Positions 1-8,364 of a stretch of DNA of 64,000 nt are shown one piece after another (the stretch's first letter is position 1; every line of letters begins with the position of its first letter). Origin of the DNA: Hamadaea tsunoensis DSM 44101 (GTDB lineage: Bacteria > Actinomycetota > Actinomycetes > Mycobacteriales > Micromonosporaceae); the NCBI RefSeq assembly GCF_000428945.1, contig NZ_AUAX01000002.1, positions 372,001 through 436,000 of the forward strand, read 5' to 3'. Under the pieces are notes generated by a model, which did not search any database, had not been told where the DNA came from, and saw only the letters and a program-made list of their open reading frames with translations. Position numbers and translations under genes: made by a program.

Positions 1-52
1 TGATCGCCGCCGCCAGCCAGGCACGCCGGTTTCCGGGGGTACGACGAGTCAC
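1..52 (-). CDS. 5' end of a secreted protein gene (partial)
   Basis: Reading leftward off the window edge, a GTG at 52 follows an AGGGGAGG ribosome binding site five bases away and opens a frame of 17 codons with Arg-rich then Ala-rich residues (TRRTPGNRRAWLAAA), the look of a signal peptide n-region and start of its h-region. It lies 56 bp after the stop of the LamG protein on the same strand. At 42-54 kb the equivalent position after a paralogous LamG protein is filled by an RHS gene, so this may be the start of a second RHS-type protein. That is inference; only the start is visible. Confidence 0.45.
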   Translation of the reverse strand, partial: MTRRTPGNRRAWLAAAI

Positions 53-108
53 GATGGCCTCCCCTGCCATTGCGGTTGCCGAGGTCGTCCGGGATGGTTT
101 CGAGGCAC

Positions 109-3100
109 TCACAGTGCACCGTCCGATGTGGTGTAGAGCCGATTGACCATGTCCGGGCTCAGGACGCCCTGGAAGACGCGTACCTCGTCGGTACGCCCCA
201 CGGCGTAGTCGGTCGGGTAAGTGCCGCTGCTGCTGTCCGACCACAGGGCCCGGTTGATCGCGAAGGTGCCGGTGGCGTTCCACCGCGTCGTCCGCCCGGC
301 CGACGCGGCCTGCGTACCGTTGACGTAGAGGGTGATCTTCTGTGCGCTGGCGTCGAACACCGCCACCAGGTGCACGAAGACTGCATCACCGTTGGCATCG
401 GTGCCGACCTGGGCTGCGCTGATCGGCACGGACGCCGACTGCCCGGTGCAGTCCGTCACGGTCGTGTCACAGTCCTGGTCACGCATGCTGAACGCCCAGG
501 ACGACACCCCGCTCACGGCCCGGGAGCTCAGGTAGAACCCGGACCGGAACTGGCCGTCCTGCGACACGAACGTGTTGACCGGCGCAGTCGCCGCCGGGAT
601 CGCGTCCAAGTGGACCCAGGCGGAGACCGAGAACGACTGATCGGTAGGGATCACCGGCATGCCGGTCTCGAGGTCTCGGGTGCCGTCGCCGACAGCCGAG
701 CCTCCGTCGGTGGCGCTGTGACCTTGTGTCGACCACCATGCGGGATTGCCGGGATCGCTGATGTCGTCACCGCCTCCGCCGACGAATCCGGTGAGTTCGA
801 ACGGTGCTGCTATGCCCTTACCCGGCGCGCTGTCGGTCCCGACGGTGTCCAGGTCCCAGTTCGCCCGCTCGGCCACCGCGAGCGCGCCCAGCTCGCGGGG
901 GTCGGCGGCGCGCTGCCACACGGTCACATCGTCGATCAGTCCGTGCCAGTAGAAGTTGAGGTCACCGGTGCCGATGCGGAGTTTGTTGGCCGCATCGGGG
1001 TATATACGAGGGACGGCGAAGTCCGCCTTCTCCAGCACTCCGTTGACATAGAGCTTCATGCTGGTCGACGCCGGATCGAAGACCCCGGCGATGTGGGTCC
1101 ATACGCCCGGCTGCGCGATGCTGGTACCCGTCACCTGGTACCAGCTCGACAGCGTCCCCGCCGCGTCGGTGACGGCGGCGTGGAACCCCCAGTGCTTGTC
1201 CCAGCCCCGGTACATCAGGTAGAAGTTGCCGGCCTGTGAGCCGCCGGTGTCGGAGAGGAAGATCTGGTCGGCGGTGGTCTGCGCGTCCAGCTTGACCCAG
1301 GCCGACATCGTGAAGGCCGCGGACACGTCGATCGGGCTGCCGACCTCGGAGTAGTCCTCGTCGGCAGTGCCGCCCGAAGTGTTGGTGCCGTCGAATCGCC
1401 AGCTGCTGCCGAAGTCTCCGCGTTCCTCGGTGGACTTGACCATCGAACCGTGTCGCGTCGCGTCGAAGGTTCCAGCGGTGTCGTCGAGGTAGGTCTGACC
1501 CGCGGGATCGTCCATCGCCCAGTGCGCGACCGCGGCGGTGGCCGACTTGACGTTCGACGTATACACGGCCTTGTTCTGCGACCACCGGTTGGTCGCGTAG
1601 TACAGCTCGGCTGTGACGGTCACCTGGCTGCCCTGGTTGATCTCGGCCAGGCTACCGGTGCCGCCGAAGGGCGGAGTCCAGGTGAACGACACCGAGCCGT
1701 TGTGCGCGGACGGCGTCAGCTCGGTCCACGCGGAAGTAGTGCCGCCGTACGACACTTTGTAGTGATACTTGACGATATCCGCCGCCCCGGGTACGCGTGA
1801 CATCGGTGCGGCGAGTGTGAACACCGCCGACACGCCGACTCCGCCACCGGTGCCGTCCTTGGGATAAACGTTGCCCGCCACGCTGACGAGCGGAGACTCG
1901 TCGGTCGAGCCGTTGTCGATGTAGATCTGGCACTGGGCGCTGGTCGTTCCCGTGGTGACTCCGTCGGTGGCGTTCACCTGCATCACATAGGTGCTGCCGG
2001 GCGTGAGCGTGAACCCGGCGGGGACGGGGACCGTCGCCAGCGTGCCGCCGGTGGAGCCCGCGACCGCTTTGCTCACCGTCGGTGACGCCGGCAGCGCGTT
2101 TCCGGCCTCCGCCAGGTAGAACTGCGCGGTCACCTGCCGTTCGGATCCGTCGGGGTCGGAGACGCTCGCTTCGACGTTGGGCTGGCCGCCCGTCGTGGAG
2201 ACGCTCACCGCCGACGAACCACAGGCCTTGCCGCCCACCTTCAGCGCCGTGGGCGTGTTCGGCGGCCGGTTGTAGGTCACCGAGATGTAGGGGTCGTTCG
2301 ATCCCGCCTCGGCGGACTGGAACTTCTTCCAGCCGTTGTGGTTGGTTTCGCTGCTGGCCCGCAGGCCGATGTAGCAGCCGGTCCAGGCACTGTTGATCGA
2401 CTTCTGGCAGGAGCCCTTGACGTCGACGGACACCCAGCCCGCGCCGCACGAGGAGCCGTATCCCTTGGTGGTGGTGGATTCGCCGACCTTCGAGAACCAG
2501 GAGGGCTGGCTCGACCATCGGTTGGTGGTGCCCGGATAGCCGATGCTCCATGCCTGCCAGCCGGCCGCGGTGCAGGACCACGACCACGTCTCGTACAGGT
2601 ACAGGTTCGCCGTCAGCAGGGTCGAGCCGTAGAACTGCGCCGCGTTGTCGAACCGCAGCAAGGACCGAGCCGTGCAGCCCGATCCGCAGCCGCCGCTGGA
2701 GTCGTCCGAGTAGCCGAGCTTCAGCTCGCTGGCCCCCGACTGGTCGGACGAGTAGGTGTTCTCGATGAACGCGTCGTAGCCGCTCTTCCACGTCACGCCG
2801 GGGTCGATGGTCACCGGGTAGGTCGTCGCGGCCGACGCCATGAACTGCGCGTCCGGCGTCACCACGAGATCGGCCGTGGTCGACGCACCGCTGGTCCTGG
2901 CCTGCCTGGTGGCACCCGTGTCCACAGCCATGTCGACCGGCGCCTGGTGCGCCGGCTCACCGGACGTGGCCGATGTCTTCGCATCCCACATCCGCGCCGC
3001 CGGCATCGTCGCGACGACCTCCCCGGAGGTGTCGGCGAAGTCCACGCCGCCGCCCTCGGCGGGCGTGCTCGTGAGTCCGTGCGCGGACAACGACATCCGT

Positions 3101-3708
3101 AGCTGCGCCACAGATGCGGCCGCCGCCCGGTTCTTGACGACCAGGAACTGCTCGAAGCCGGTGCGCGTCACCTCGATCCGCAGGTCCACACCTGGCCGCA
3201 CCTCGGGATATGTCGCCGTCGTCCCGTCCAGCACCGGTTGCGGCAGGGTGCCCGTCCAGCCGAGCTCTACAGATTCGTCGCCCGTTCCCAGGCTCGCGAG
3301 GGTGTGCGTACCGGCGTCGGCGGTCGCACCCGACAGGACCAGCCCACGCGGATGTGCCTTGGGCGCCACGGTTCCGTCCGTTCGCGCCGCCAGGTTCAGG
3401 TCGACCGACTGCCACGCACCGGCGTCATCCTTGAAGCGCACTGGACCGCCGTGTACTTCAGCCGTGAACGTCCCGTCCGGATTGGCGACCACCGACGTGG
3501 TCTCCGTCATCAGCGACGGCACATCGACGGACTTCCCGGCGACCCGAGCGGCCGCCAGCGCGGCATCCTCCGGTGACACCGTGGCGGCGTGCGCCACGGC
3601 CGGCACGAAGACGAGGCCGCACGCGGCCGCCACTGACATAGTCAACGAAACGATTCCAGTCCGCGACCGTGCCGACGCACGCCGAACCGGACCCAAAATT
3701 CGGGCCAC
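109..3708 (-). CDS. Secreted DNRLRE/LamG-domain surface protein
   Basis: Large exported protein, about 1199 aa. I prefer the GTG at 3708, preceded by GGGGAGCGGGGAA, over an ATG at 3750 that has no ribosome binding site; the GTG start gives an Arg-rich n-region and a cleavage site near AVAHA. Domains in order: N-terminal region with an NPDGTF motif, DNRLRE-type beta domain (about 310-480, Cys-rich, SLLRFD), fibronectin-like linker (about 485-740), then two LamG/concanavalin-like jelly rolls (about 755-925 and 940-1195) ending in typical DDV.VW and DEVRVFQG motifs. Such proteins bind glycans or support wall-associated RHS systems. The N-terminal 300 residues are clearly paralogous to the protein at 48722-54394. 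No catalytic motif is evident. Confidence 0.85.
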   Translation of the reverse strand: MARILGPVRRASARSRTGIVSLTMSVAAACGLVFVPAVAHAATVSPEDAALAAARVAGKSVDVPSLMTETTSVVANPDGTFTAEVHGGPVRFKDDAGAWQSVDLNLAARTDGTVAPKAHPRGLVLSGATADAGTHTLASLGTGDESVELGWTGTLPQPVLDGTTATYPEVRPGVDLRIEVTRTGFEQFLVVKNRAAAASVAQLRMSLSAHGLTSTPAEGGGVDFADTSGEVVATMPAARMWDAKTSATSGEPAHQAPVDMAVDTGATRQARTSGASTTADLVVTPDAQFMASAATTYPVTIDPGVTWKSGYDAFIENTYSSDQSGASELKLGYSDDSSGGCGSGCTARSLLRFDNAAQFYGSTLLTANLYLYETWSWSCTAAGWQAWSIGYPGTTNRWSSQPSWFSKVGESTTTKGYGSSCGAGWVSVDVKGSCQKSINSAWTGCYIGLRASSETNHNGWKKFQSAEAGSNDPYISVTYNRPPNTPTALKVGGKACGSSAVSVSTTGGQPNVEASVSDPDGSERQVTAQFYLAEAGNALPASPTVSKAVAGSTGGTLATVPVPAGFTLTPGSTYVMQVNATDGVTTGTTSAQCQIYIDNGSTDESPLVSVAGNVYPKDGTGGGVGVSAVFTLAAPMSRVPGAADIVKYHYKVSYGGTTSAWTELTPSAHNGSVSFTWTPPFGGTGSLAEINQGSQVTVTAELYYATNRWSQNKAVYTSNVKSATAAVAHWAMDDPAGQTYLDDTAGTFDATRHGSMVKSTEERGDFGSSWRFDGTNTSGGTADEDYSEVGSPIDVSAAFTMSAWVKLDAQTTADQIFLSDTGGSQAGNFYLMYRGWDKHWGFHAAVTDAAGTLSSWYQVTGTSIAQPGVWTHIAGVFDPASTSMKLYVNGVLEKADFAVPRIYPDAANKLRIGTGDLNFYWHGLIDDVTVWQRAADPRELGALAVAERANWDLDTVGTDSAPGKGIAAPFELTGFVGGGGDDISDPGNPAWWSTQGHSATDGGSAVGDGTRDLETGMPVIPTDQSFSVSAWVHLDAIPAATAPVNTFVSQDGQFRSGFYLSSRAVSGVSSWAFSMRDQDCDTTVTDCTGQSASVPISAAQVGTDANGDAVFVHLVAVFDASAQKITLYVNGTQAASAGRTTRWNATGTFAINRALWSDSSSGTYPTDYAVGRTDEVRVFQGVLSPDMVNRLYTTSDGAL

Positions 3709-4112
3709 TGCTTCCCCGCTCCCCGTTAGAACAAGATCGGCGCGGAGCATAGAAGGGTTCAGCGCGGGACGGAAGAGTCGATCATGGTCGCGTCCTGGGT
3801 GGATTCACCGACATAGATAGATGCCGCTCGCTGGCTGACAGAAGAAGCATGAGGGCGCGAGCAGGGTGCATAGACCAACCCTGTCGACGACCCATAGCCG
3901 TGCGACATGCATGCAGGTAAAAGGCCACCGTTACCAAATCGAGATCTTCGGCGTTTCATCGAACACGGCGGCGACATTCAGCCTACGACGCAGTGCTAGC
4001 GACTTTTGTCGCCCCTCTGGCACGACACATGGCGATGTATCTGGCCCTGGCGAGGCTCCCCTTCTGAGGCGCCCGGCTTCCGCCGGCCACCCACCCGACG
4101 AAGGGACCGCTC
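3709..4112. other. Divergent intergenic region
   Basis: About 400 bp between the leftward LamG gene and the rightward lectin gene. It must hold both promoters. I see a small hairpin GCGAC-tttt-GTCGC at 3999-4012 and otherwise no convincing coding frame, RNA gene or strong promoter consensus. GC content is lower than in the flanking genes. Confidence 0.5.
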
Positions 4113-4661
4113 ATGAAAATTCTCCGCCGTGCGTGTGCCGCGCTGGCGCTCTGCGCGAGCCTGGCCGCGGCGGGCCTCGTGAACGCCTCTCCTGCCCACG
4201 CCTCGTTGCCTCCGTACCTGATACACAGCATCGATTCCGGGGGCAGCCTCTGCATCGACGTGGCGTACGCGAGCACGGCCAACGGCACACGCATTCAGCA
4301 GTGGCCGTGCTATCACGGGGCCGCGCAGAGTTGGACGCTGGACGATCAGGGCGTCTACAACGGAGTGCGCTACTACCAGTTGGTCAGCGGCCTTTCGACG
4401 CCGTCCAGCCCCAAGTGCATCGAGGTTCCGTGGGGCAACCCGGCGGCGGGTCAGGCGCTGGAACTGTGGGACTGCCTGGGTGCCGCGCGGCAGCTGTGGT
4501 CCTACGGGCAGGTGCCCGGCACCACCTACTACGCGTTCACGAACATGCAGACAAAGCAGTGCATCGAGATCCCGTGGAACACCCCGTCCGCGGGTTCGCC
4601 GGTGCAGCAGTGGCCGTGCTACCCGGGCGAGGCTCAGGAGTGGTACTTCACGCTCTACTGA
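4113..4661 (+). CDS. Secreted ricin B-type (beta-trefoil) lectin
   Basis: A 182-aa exported carbohydrate-binding protein. Residues 1-30 form a signal peptide (Arg-rich start, Leu/Ala core, cleavage after SPAHA). The rest is a single RICIN domain with the diagnostic repeated Q-x-W motifs: QQWPC plus AAQSW near residues 67-75, a middle repeat ending ARQLW, and QQWPC plus AQEWYF at the C terminus, each with a paired Cys-I-(D/E) segment (CIDV, CIEVPW, CIEIPW). There is no attached catalytic domain, so it is a stand-alone lectin rather than a glycosidase. The start ATG follows GAAGGGA. The exact sugar specificity cannot be read. Confidence 0.9.
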   Translation: MKILRRACAALALCASLAAAGLVNASPAHASLPPYLIHSIDSGGSLCIDVAYASTANGTRIQQWPCYHGAAQSWTLDDQGVYNGVRYYQLVSGLSTPSSPKCIEVPWGNPAAGQALELWDCLGAARQLWSYGQVPGTTYYAFTNMQTKQCIEIPWNTPSAGSPVQQWPCYPGEAQEWYFTLY

Positions 4662-4757
4662 CCGTGACAGAAGCGATTCCGGCGCCGGACGCGACACCAT
4701 CAAGCGATGACCGCGAGCCGTGCGCCGGAAACGAACGTCCCGTCCCCATGCCGACCG

Positions 4758-4788
4758 GCGGCCGGGCACTCACCACGTGCCCGGCCGC
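4758..4788. terminator. Bidirectional hairpin terminator
   Basis: Perfect 12-bp stem GCGGCCGGGCAC / GTGCCCGGCCGC with a 7-base loop, midway between the rightward lectin gene and the leftward flavodoxin gene. No U tract on either side, as is common in high-GC actinobacteria. Confidence 0.7.
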
Positions 4789-4819
4789 TGTGTCCGCTCG
4801 CGTACGCCGGCTGGTCCTG

Positions 4820-5326
4820 TCAGGATTCCGCGCCCGCTCGCGACGGCCGGAGCACGTCGGCGACCTCGGTCGCGAATGCCTTGACCTGGGCCGGATCCCG
4901 CCAATCACCGGCCCGGGTCTTGGCCATCGAGTGGGCGACGAACCCTCGCGCGTCCGGGGTGAGCCGGCCGCCGAACGTGACGCAGCCGCGCGCCCCGACG
5001 TTCCGGCTGACCCGGGCCACCTGCGGCACCGGCGGGAGCACGGAGGTGGCCGCGGAGTCGTCGAGCGGGCCGCTGGACACCAGCCAGACCGGCCGGGTAC
5101 GCAGGCCCTCGGACAGCCGGCGGGCGAACTTGCGCGCGTCGGGGTGCCAGCGGTTGATGTACAGCGAGCCGGCCAGGACGACGGCCTGGTAGTCGTCGAC
5201 CGAGGTGACCGTGTCCGCGGGCAGGACGTCGGCGGGCAGGCCCTGCGCGACCAGCTCCGCACCGATCATCTCGGCCAGGCCGGCGGTGCCGCCGCGACGG
5301 GAACCGTACGCGATGAGGACGGTCAT
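4820..5326 (-). CDS. Flavodoxin-domain protein
   Basis: A 168-aa cytoplasmic protein starting MTVLIAYGSRRGGTAGLAEM, where T/S-x-R-G-G-T-A matches the phosphate-binding loop of flavodoxins and protoporphyrinogen oxidase-type flavodoxin proteins; VLAGSLYINRWHPDARKF and VWLVSSGPLDD match the second and third flavin-contact loops. It probably binds FMN and acts as an electron carrier or quinone/NAD(P)H reductase. The start at 5326 follows GAAAGGAGT and overlaps the upstream cNMP gene stop by 4 bp (ATGA), so the two are translationally coupled. The family recurs in actinobacterial DevR-type dormancy clusters, which fits the neighbours. Confidence 0.88.
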   Translation of the reverse strand: MTVLIAYGSRRGGTAGLAEMIGAELVAQGLPADVLPADTVTSVDDYQAVVLAGSLYINRWHPDARKFARRLSEGLRTRPVWLVSSGPLDDSAATSVLPPVPQVARVSRNVGARGCVTFGGRLTPDARGFVAHSMAKTRAGDWRDPAQVKAFATEVADVLRPSRAGAES

Positions 5327-5808
5327 GGCGTACTCCTTTCGTTCGGCTCCGGTCGGCCCGTGGTGGCCAGTTGCAGCCGCGTACGCTGCAGCCGGTCGAC
5401 GACGACGCCGAGGAACCGGTTCATCACGATGTATCCGAGCGAGCGGTCGTTCTCGCACAGCTCACGGACGCCCGGGCCGTCCAGGACGACGGCGTGCACG
5501 GCGCCGCGGGCGGTCGCCGAATACTGCCATTTGTACGGCGGGAACAGCCACGACCAGCCGAGCACGGCGCCGGGGCCGAGGATCTCCAGTTCGACCTCGC
5601 CGCGGCCGGGGATCGAGGCGGACAGGGTCACCTCGCCGTCGTCGATGAGCCAGAACCGGTCGGCCCGGCCGCCTTCGGCGAGGATGCGCGTACCGCTGTG
5701 GAAGTGGGTCGTGTGCCCCCAGATCGACAGCTTGTCGACCTGGTGCGGGCTGAGGCCGCGCAGGAACGGGTGCGCCGCCAGCAGGTCGTAGGTGGTCTCC
5801 GACAACAT
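5323..5808 (-). CDS. Cyclic nucleotide-binding domain protein (Crp-like, no HTH)
   Basis: A 161-aa protein consisting of one cNMP-binding beta barrel (about residues 5-125: FLRGLSPHQVDKLS, FHSGTRILAEGGRADRFWLIDDGEV, LGPGAVLGWSWLFPP) and a helical tail. There is no winged-helix DNA-binding domain, so it is a ligand-binding effector rather than a Crp regulator. The phosphate-binding cassette is unusual: the expected GE..AL..R..ATA signature reads GWSWLF...YSATARG, so it may bind a ligand other than cAMP. The ATG at 5808 follows AGGAGGG; an upstream GTG (5826) lacks a good site. First gene of an operon with the flavodoxin, with a DevR-type box 58 bp upstream. Confidence 0.85.
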   Translation of the reverse strand: MLSETTYDLLAAHPFLRGLSPHQVDKLSIWGHTTHFHSGTRILAEGGRADRFWLIDDGEVTLSASIPGRGEVELEILGPGAVLGWSWLFPPYKWQYSATARGAVHAVVLDGPGVRELCENDRSLGYIVMNRFLGVVVDRLQRTRLQLATTGRPEPNERSTP

Positions 5809-5866
5809 GGTCGCCCTCCTTGTCACGCTTCCCTTCCATCACAGCTCCGCCGCGGCGCCCGGGTCA

Positions 5867-5880
5867 GGGCCGAAAGTCCC
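5867..5880. promoter_or_regulatory. DevR/DosR-type box (cNMP operon and nitroreductase 1)
   Basis: GGGCCGAAAGTCCC resembles the DosR half-site palindrome GGGACT-NN-AGTCCC with two mismatches. It lies midway between divergent genes, 57 bp from the nitroreductase ATG and 58 bp from the cNMP gene ATG, the same spacing seen at two other island promoters. A weaker match (tGGACCCTGGcCC) lies at 5896-5909. Confidence 0.6.
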
Positions 5881-5937
5881 GCGTCCGGGCGCCGCTGGAC
5901 CCTGGCCCGGTGGCCGGGGCGGCGCGAATCTGGGGTC

Positions 5938-6915
5938 ATGACCACCACGACCGCCGGCGATCCGGCCACGATCAGCCCCGAGCTGCTGCCCTGCCTGACC
6001 GCGGCGATCGCCGCGCCCTCGATCCACAACACGCAGCCCTGGCGGTTCCGGGTCCGGCACAACGTGGTCGACGTGTTCGCCGATCGCGGGCGGCAGCTGG
6101 CCGTGCTCGACCCGGACGGCCGCGCGCTGGCGGTCTCCGTGGGCGCGGCGGTCTTCAACCTCCGCGCGGCGCTGCTGGCCCACGGCCACCTGCCGGTCCT
6201 GACGCTGCTGCCCGACCGGGGCGAGCCCGACCTGCTGGCCCGCGTCGTCGCCGGGGCCGCCGTCGCCCCGCCCTACGCGGCCCGGCGCCTCGCCGGCGCC
6301 ATCCCGCACCGGCATTCCAACCGGCGCCCGTTCGCGTCGTCCCGCGTGCCCGACTCCGTCGCCGACGACCTGCGCGCCGCCGCCGTCGCCGAGGGCACCC
6401 GCCTGCTGATCGCCGACGACCCGCTCGGCGAGGGCATCCTGAGCGTCGTACGCACGGCCGAGAACCGCCGCCGCGACGACCCGGACTACCTCGTCGAACT
6501 GGCCGCATGGACCGGCGCGGAGCGCGGCCGGCGCGACGGCGTACCGCCGGTGGCCTACGCTCCGCGCGATCCGGACGAGCGCCTGCCGCTGCGCGATTTC
6601 GGTCTGGCCCATCCGGTACGCCACGGCTGGCCGGCCGCCGGCATCGACCAGCCGACGGTCGCGGTGCTCTACACCGACGGCGACGACCTGCGGGCCTGGC
6701 TGCACGCCGGGCAGGCGCTGGAACGCGTACTGCTCACCGCGACGGCCGAGGGGCTTCAGTCGACGCTGATGACGCAGCCGCTGGAGTATCCGGAGCTGCG
6801 GGCGTTGTTCGAGGACAGCGCCACCAACCGCATCGCGCAGGCGATCATCCGCTTCGGGTACGGCCGGGAGGCGCCGGCATCGCCCCGCCGACCGCTCGCG
6901 GGCTTCCTCATCTGA
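5938..6915 (+). CDS. Acg-family nitroreductase-fold protein (copy 1)
   Basis: A 325-aa protein of the Acg/Rv3131-like nitroreductase family. The N-terminal signature APSIHNTQPWRF (about residues 25-36) matches the FMN-binding start of the family; two tandem half-domains follow, with PHRHSNRRPF and a late LRAWLHAGQALERVLLTATAEGL segment typical of the group. Members bind or sequester FMN and are induced during hypoxia and dormancy in mycobacteria; enzymatic nitroreduction is not certain. The ATG follows TGGGG. A second copy sits at 16124-17116. The upstream DevR box suggests hypoxic induction. Confidence 0.88.
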   Translation: MTTTTAGDPATISPELLPCLTAAIAAPSIHNTQPWRFRVRHNVVDVFADRGRQLAVLDPDGRALAVSVGAAVFNLRAALLAHGHLPVLTLLPDRGEPDLLARVVAGAAVAPPYAARRLAGAIPHRHSNRRPFASSRVPDSVADDLRAAAVAEGTRLLIADDPLGEGILSVVRTAENRRRDDPDYLVELAAWTGAERGRRDGVPPVAYAPRDPDERLPLRDFGLAHPVRHGWPAAGIDQPTVAVLYTDGDDLRAWLHAGQALERVLLTATAEGLQSTLMTQPLEYPELRALFEDSATNRIAQAIIRFGYGREAPASPRRPLAGFLI

Positions 6916-6943
6916 GGGGACCTCTTGACCGCCGCGGCACGGG

Positions 6944-7687
6944 TCAGTTGCTGAATCCGCCGTCGACGTTGACGGTCGCGCCCGTGATGTAGCGGGCGTC
7001 CGGGCTCGCGAGGAACGCGACCACCGCCGCGATGTCGTCCGGTTGCGCGTAGTGCCCCAGCGCGGTGAACCCGTTGACCGTCTCGGCGAAGGAACTGTCG
7101 GCGGGGTTCGTGTCCGTGTCGGTCGGGCCGGGGTTCACCAGGTTGACCGTGATCGACCGCGGCCCGAGTTCCCGGCCGAGCGCCTTCGTCAGGCCGGTCA
7201 GCGCCGTCTTGCTCATCGCGTACAGGGAGAATCCGGGGAAGACGGCGCGCTCGGCCACGTTGCTGCCGATGTTGATGATCCGCCCGCCGGCCCGCATGTG
7301 GCGGACGGCCGCCTGTGACGCGACGAAGGGCGCGCGGATGTTCACCGCGACGGTCTGCTCGAAGTCGTCCAGGGTGAACTGCTCGACCGGGCCGACGGCG
7401 AACGCCCCGGCGTTGTTGACCAGGATGTCCAGCCGCCCCCACCGGGCGACCACCTCGGCGACCGCGTCCTGCATGGCGATCGGGTCGGCGCTGTCGGCGC
7501 GTACGGCCTCGGCGCGGCGGCCTTTGCTACGGACCTGGTCGGCGACCTCCTCGGCGCGTTCCTTGCCGTCCCGGTAGGTGAGCGTCACGTCCGCGCCGAG
7601 GTCCGCCAGCCGCAGCGCGATCGCCGACCCGATTCCCCGGCTGCCGCCCGTCACGAGGGCGACCTTGCCGTCCAGTGTGTTGTTCAT
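6944..7687 (-). CDS. Short-chain dehydrogenase/reductase
   Basis: A 247-aa classical SDR: dinucleotide-binding TGGSRGIGSAIA near residues 14-25, NNAGA motif about residue 90, catalytic Ser in IINIGSN, YAMSK (Tyr/Lys pair) near 157-161, and the C-terminal VNVDGGF segment. It should reduce or oxidise a carbonyl or hydroxyl substrate using NADP(H), judged by the basic residue after the first strand; the substrate is unknown and resembles FabG/3-oxoacyl reductase-like members only in general form. No strong ribosome binding site precedes the ATG at 7687. It runs tail-to-tail with nitroreductase 1, separated by 28 bp. Confidence 0.9.
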   Translation of the reverse strand: MNNTLDGKVALVTGGSRGIGSAIALRLADLGADVTLTYRDGKERAEEVADQVRSKGRRAEAVRADSADPIAMQDAVAEVVARWGRLDILVNNAGAFAVGPVEQFTLDDFEQTVAVNIRAPFVASQAAVRHMRAGGRIINIGSNVAERAVFPGFSLYAMSKTALTGLTKALGRELGPRSITVNLVNPGPTDTDTNPADSSFAETVNGFTALGHYAQPDDIAAVVAFLASPDARYITGATVNVDGGFSN

Positions 7688-7761
7688 GCGTTCGAGCCTG
7701 CCGCGCGGCGAGGTCGTCGTCTGGCGAAGATCGGACGTCGCGGCGTACGCGAAACGGCGGG

Positions 7762-8238
7762 CTACGAAGCGGGCGCGACCTCGGCGGCCGCGCGGACGAG
7801 GTGCTCCAGATCGGCCTGGATGCCGTTCCTGATGCCCTTGCCGAGGATCAGGTTCCACACGCGGGCGAGCGGTCCGGCGAGCGTCACCGTGACGTCGATT
7901 CGCGTGTGCCCGCCGGAAACGGTGTCGACGAGGTGCCGGAAGGTCAGCCGGGCGCCGAACAGCAGCGAGACGTCGGTGAACTCCGAGGGGGTGAGCACGG
8001 CGACGACGAACTTCGTCTTCGGGCCGCCCTTGGGCTTGAGCTCGCCGGTCGCCCCGGCGGCGAACGGCCCGTCGAGGCGTACCCATGCGGTGTCGGTGTT
8101 CCACTGCGGCCAGGTCGCCATGTCGGCCCACCGGGCGAAGAACGCCGACGCCGGGAGGTCCGCCGTGACATGGGCGCGCGCGACCGTGATTCCCGGCGTA
8201 CGCGTGGTGCTGCTGTGACGTTCGGCAACCTGTGGCAT
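7762..8238 (-). CDS. SRPBCC (START/polyketide cyclase-like) family protein
   Basis: A 158-aa protein with the helix-grip fold signature: VTADLPASAFFARWADMATWPQW near residues 24-46 (the family PxxxVw.ll.d...wp.w motif), a central set of beta strands, and a long C-terminal helix from about residue 130. Members bind hydrophobic small molecules in a cavity; most are of unknown function. The ATG follows GGAAAGG. It lies 74 bp upstream of the SDR on the same strand and may be co-transcribed with it. Confidence 0.8.
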   Translation of the reverse strand: MPQVAERHSSTTRTPGITVARAHVTADLPASAFFARWADMATWPQWNTDTAWVRLDGPFAAGATGELKPKGGPKTKFVVAVLTPSEFTDVSLLFGARLTFRHLVDTVSGGHTRIDVTVTLAGPLARVWNLILGKGIRNGIQADLEHLVRAAAEVAPAS

Positions 8239-8364
8239 GGCTGGAGCCTTTCCGGCGACGGAACACGCGACGGGAGCGCGTGAGGACGAGCGACTGCTCC
8301 GAGTCTTGTCGGCGGTGCCGCCGCGGCCCAGTGGACAGATTCACGAGCGAACCGTGAAGATCTC

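Noticed and set aside
5896-5909. Second DevR box near nitroreductase 1
   Set aside because: Only 11 of 14 positions match and the spacing to the gene is off from the 57-58 bp rule, so I did not list it as a separate site.
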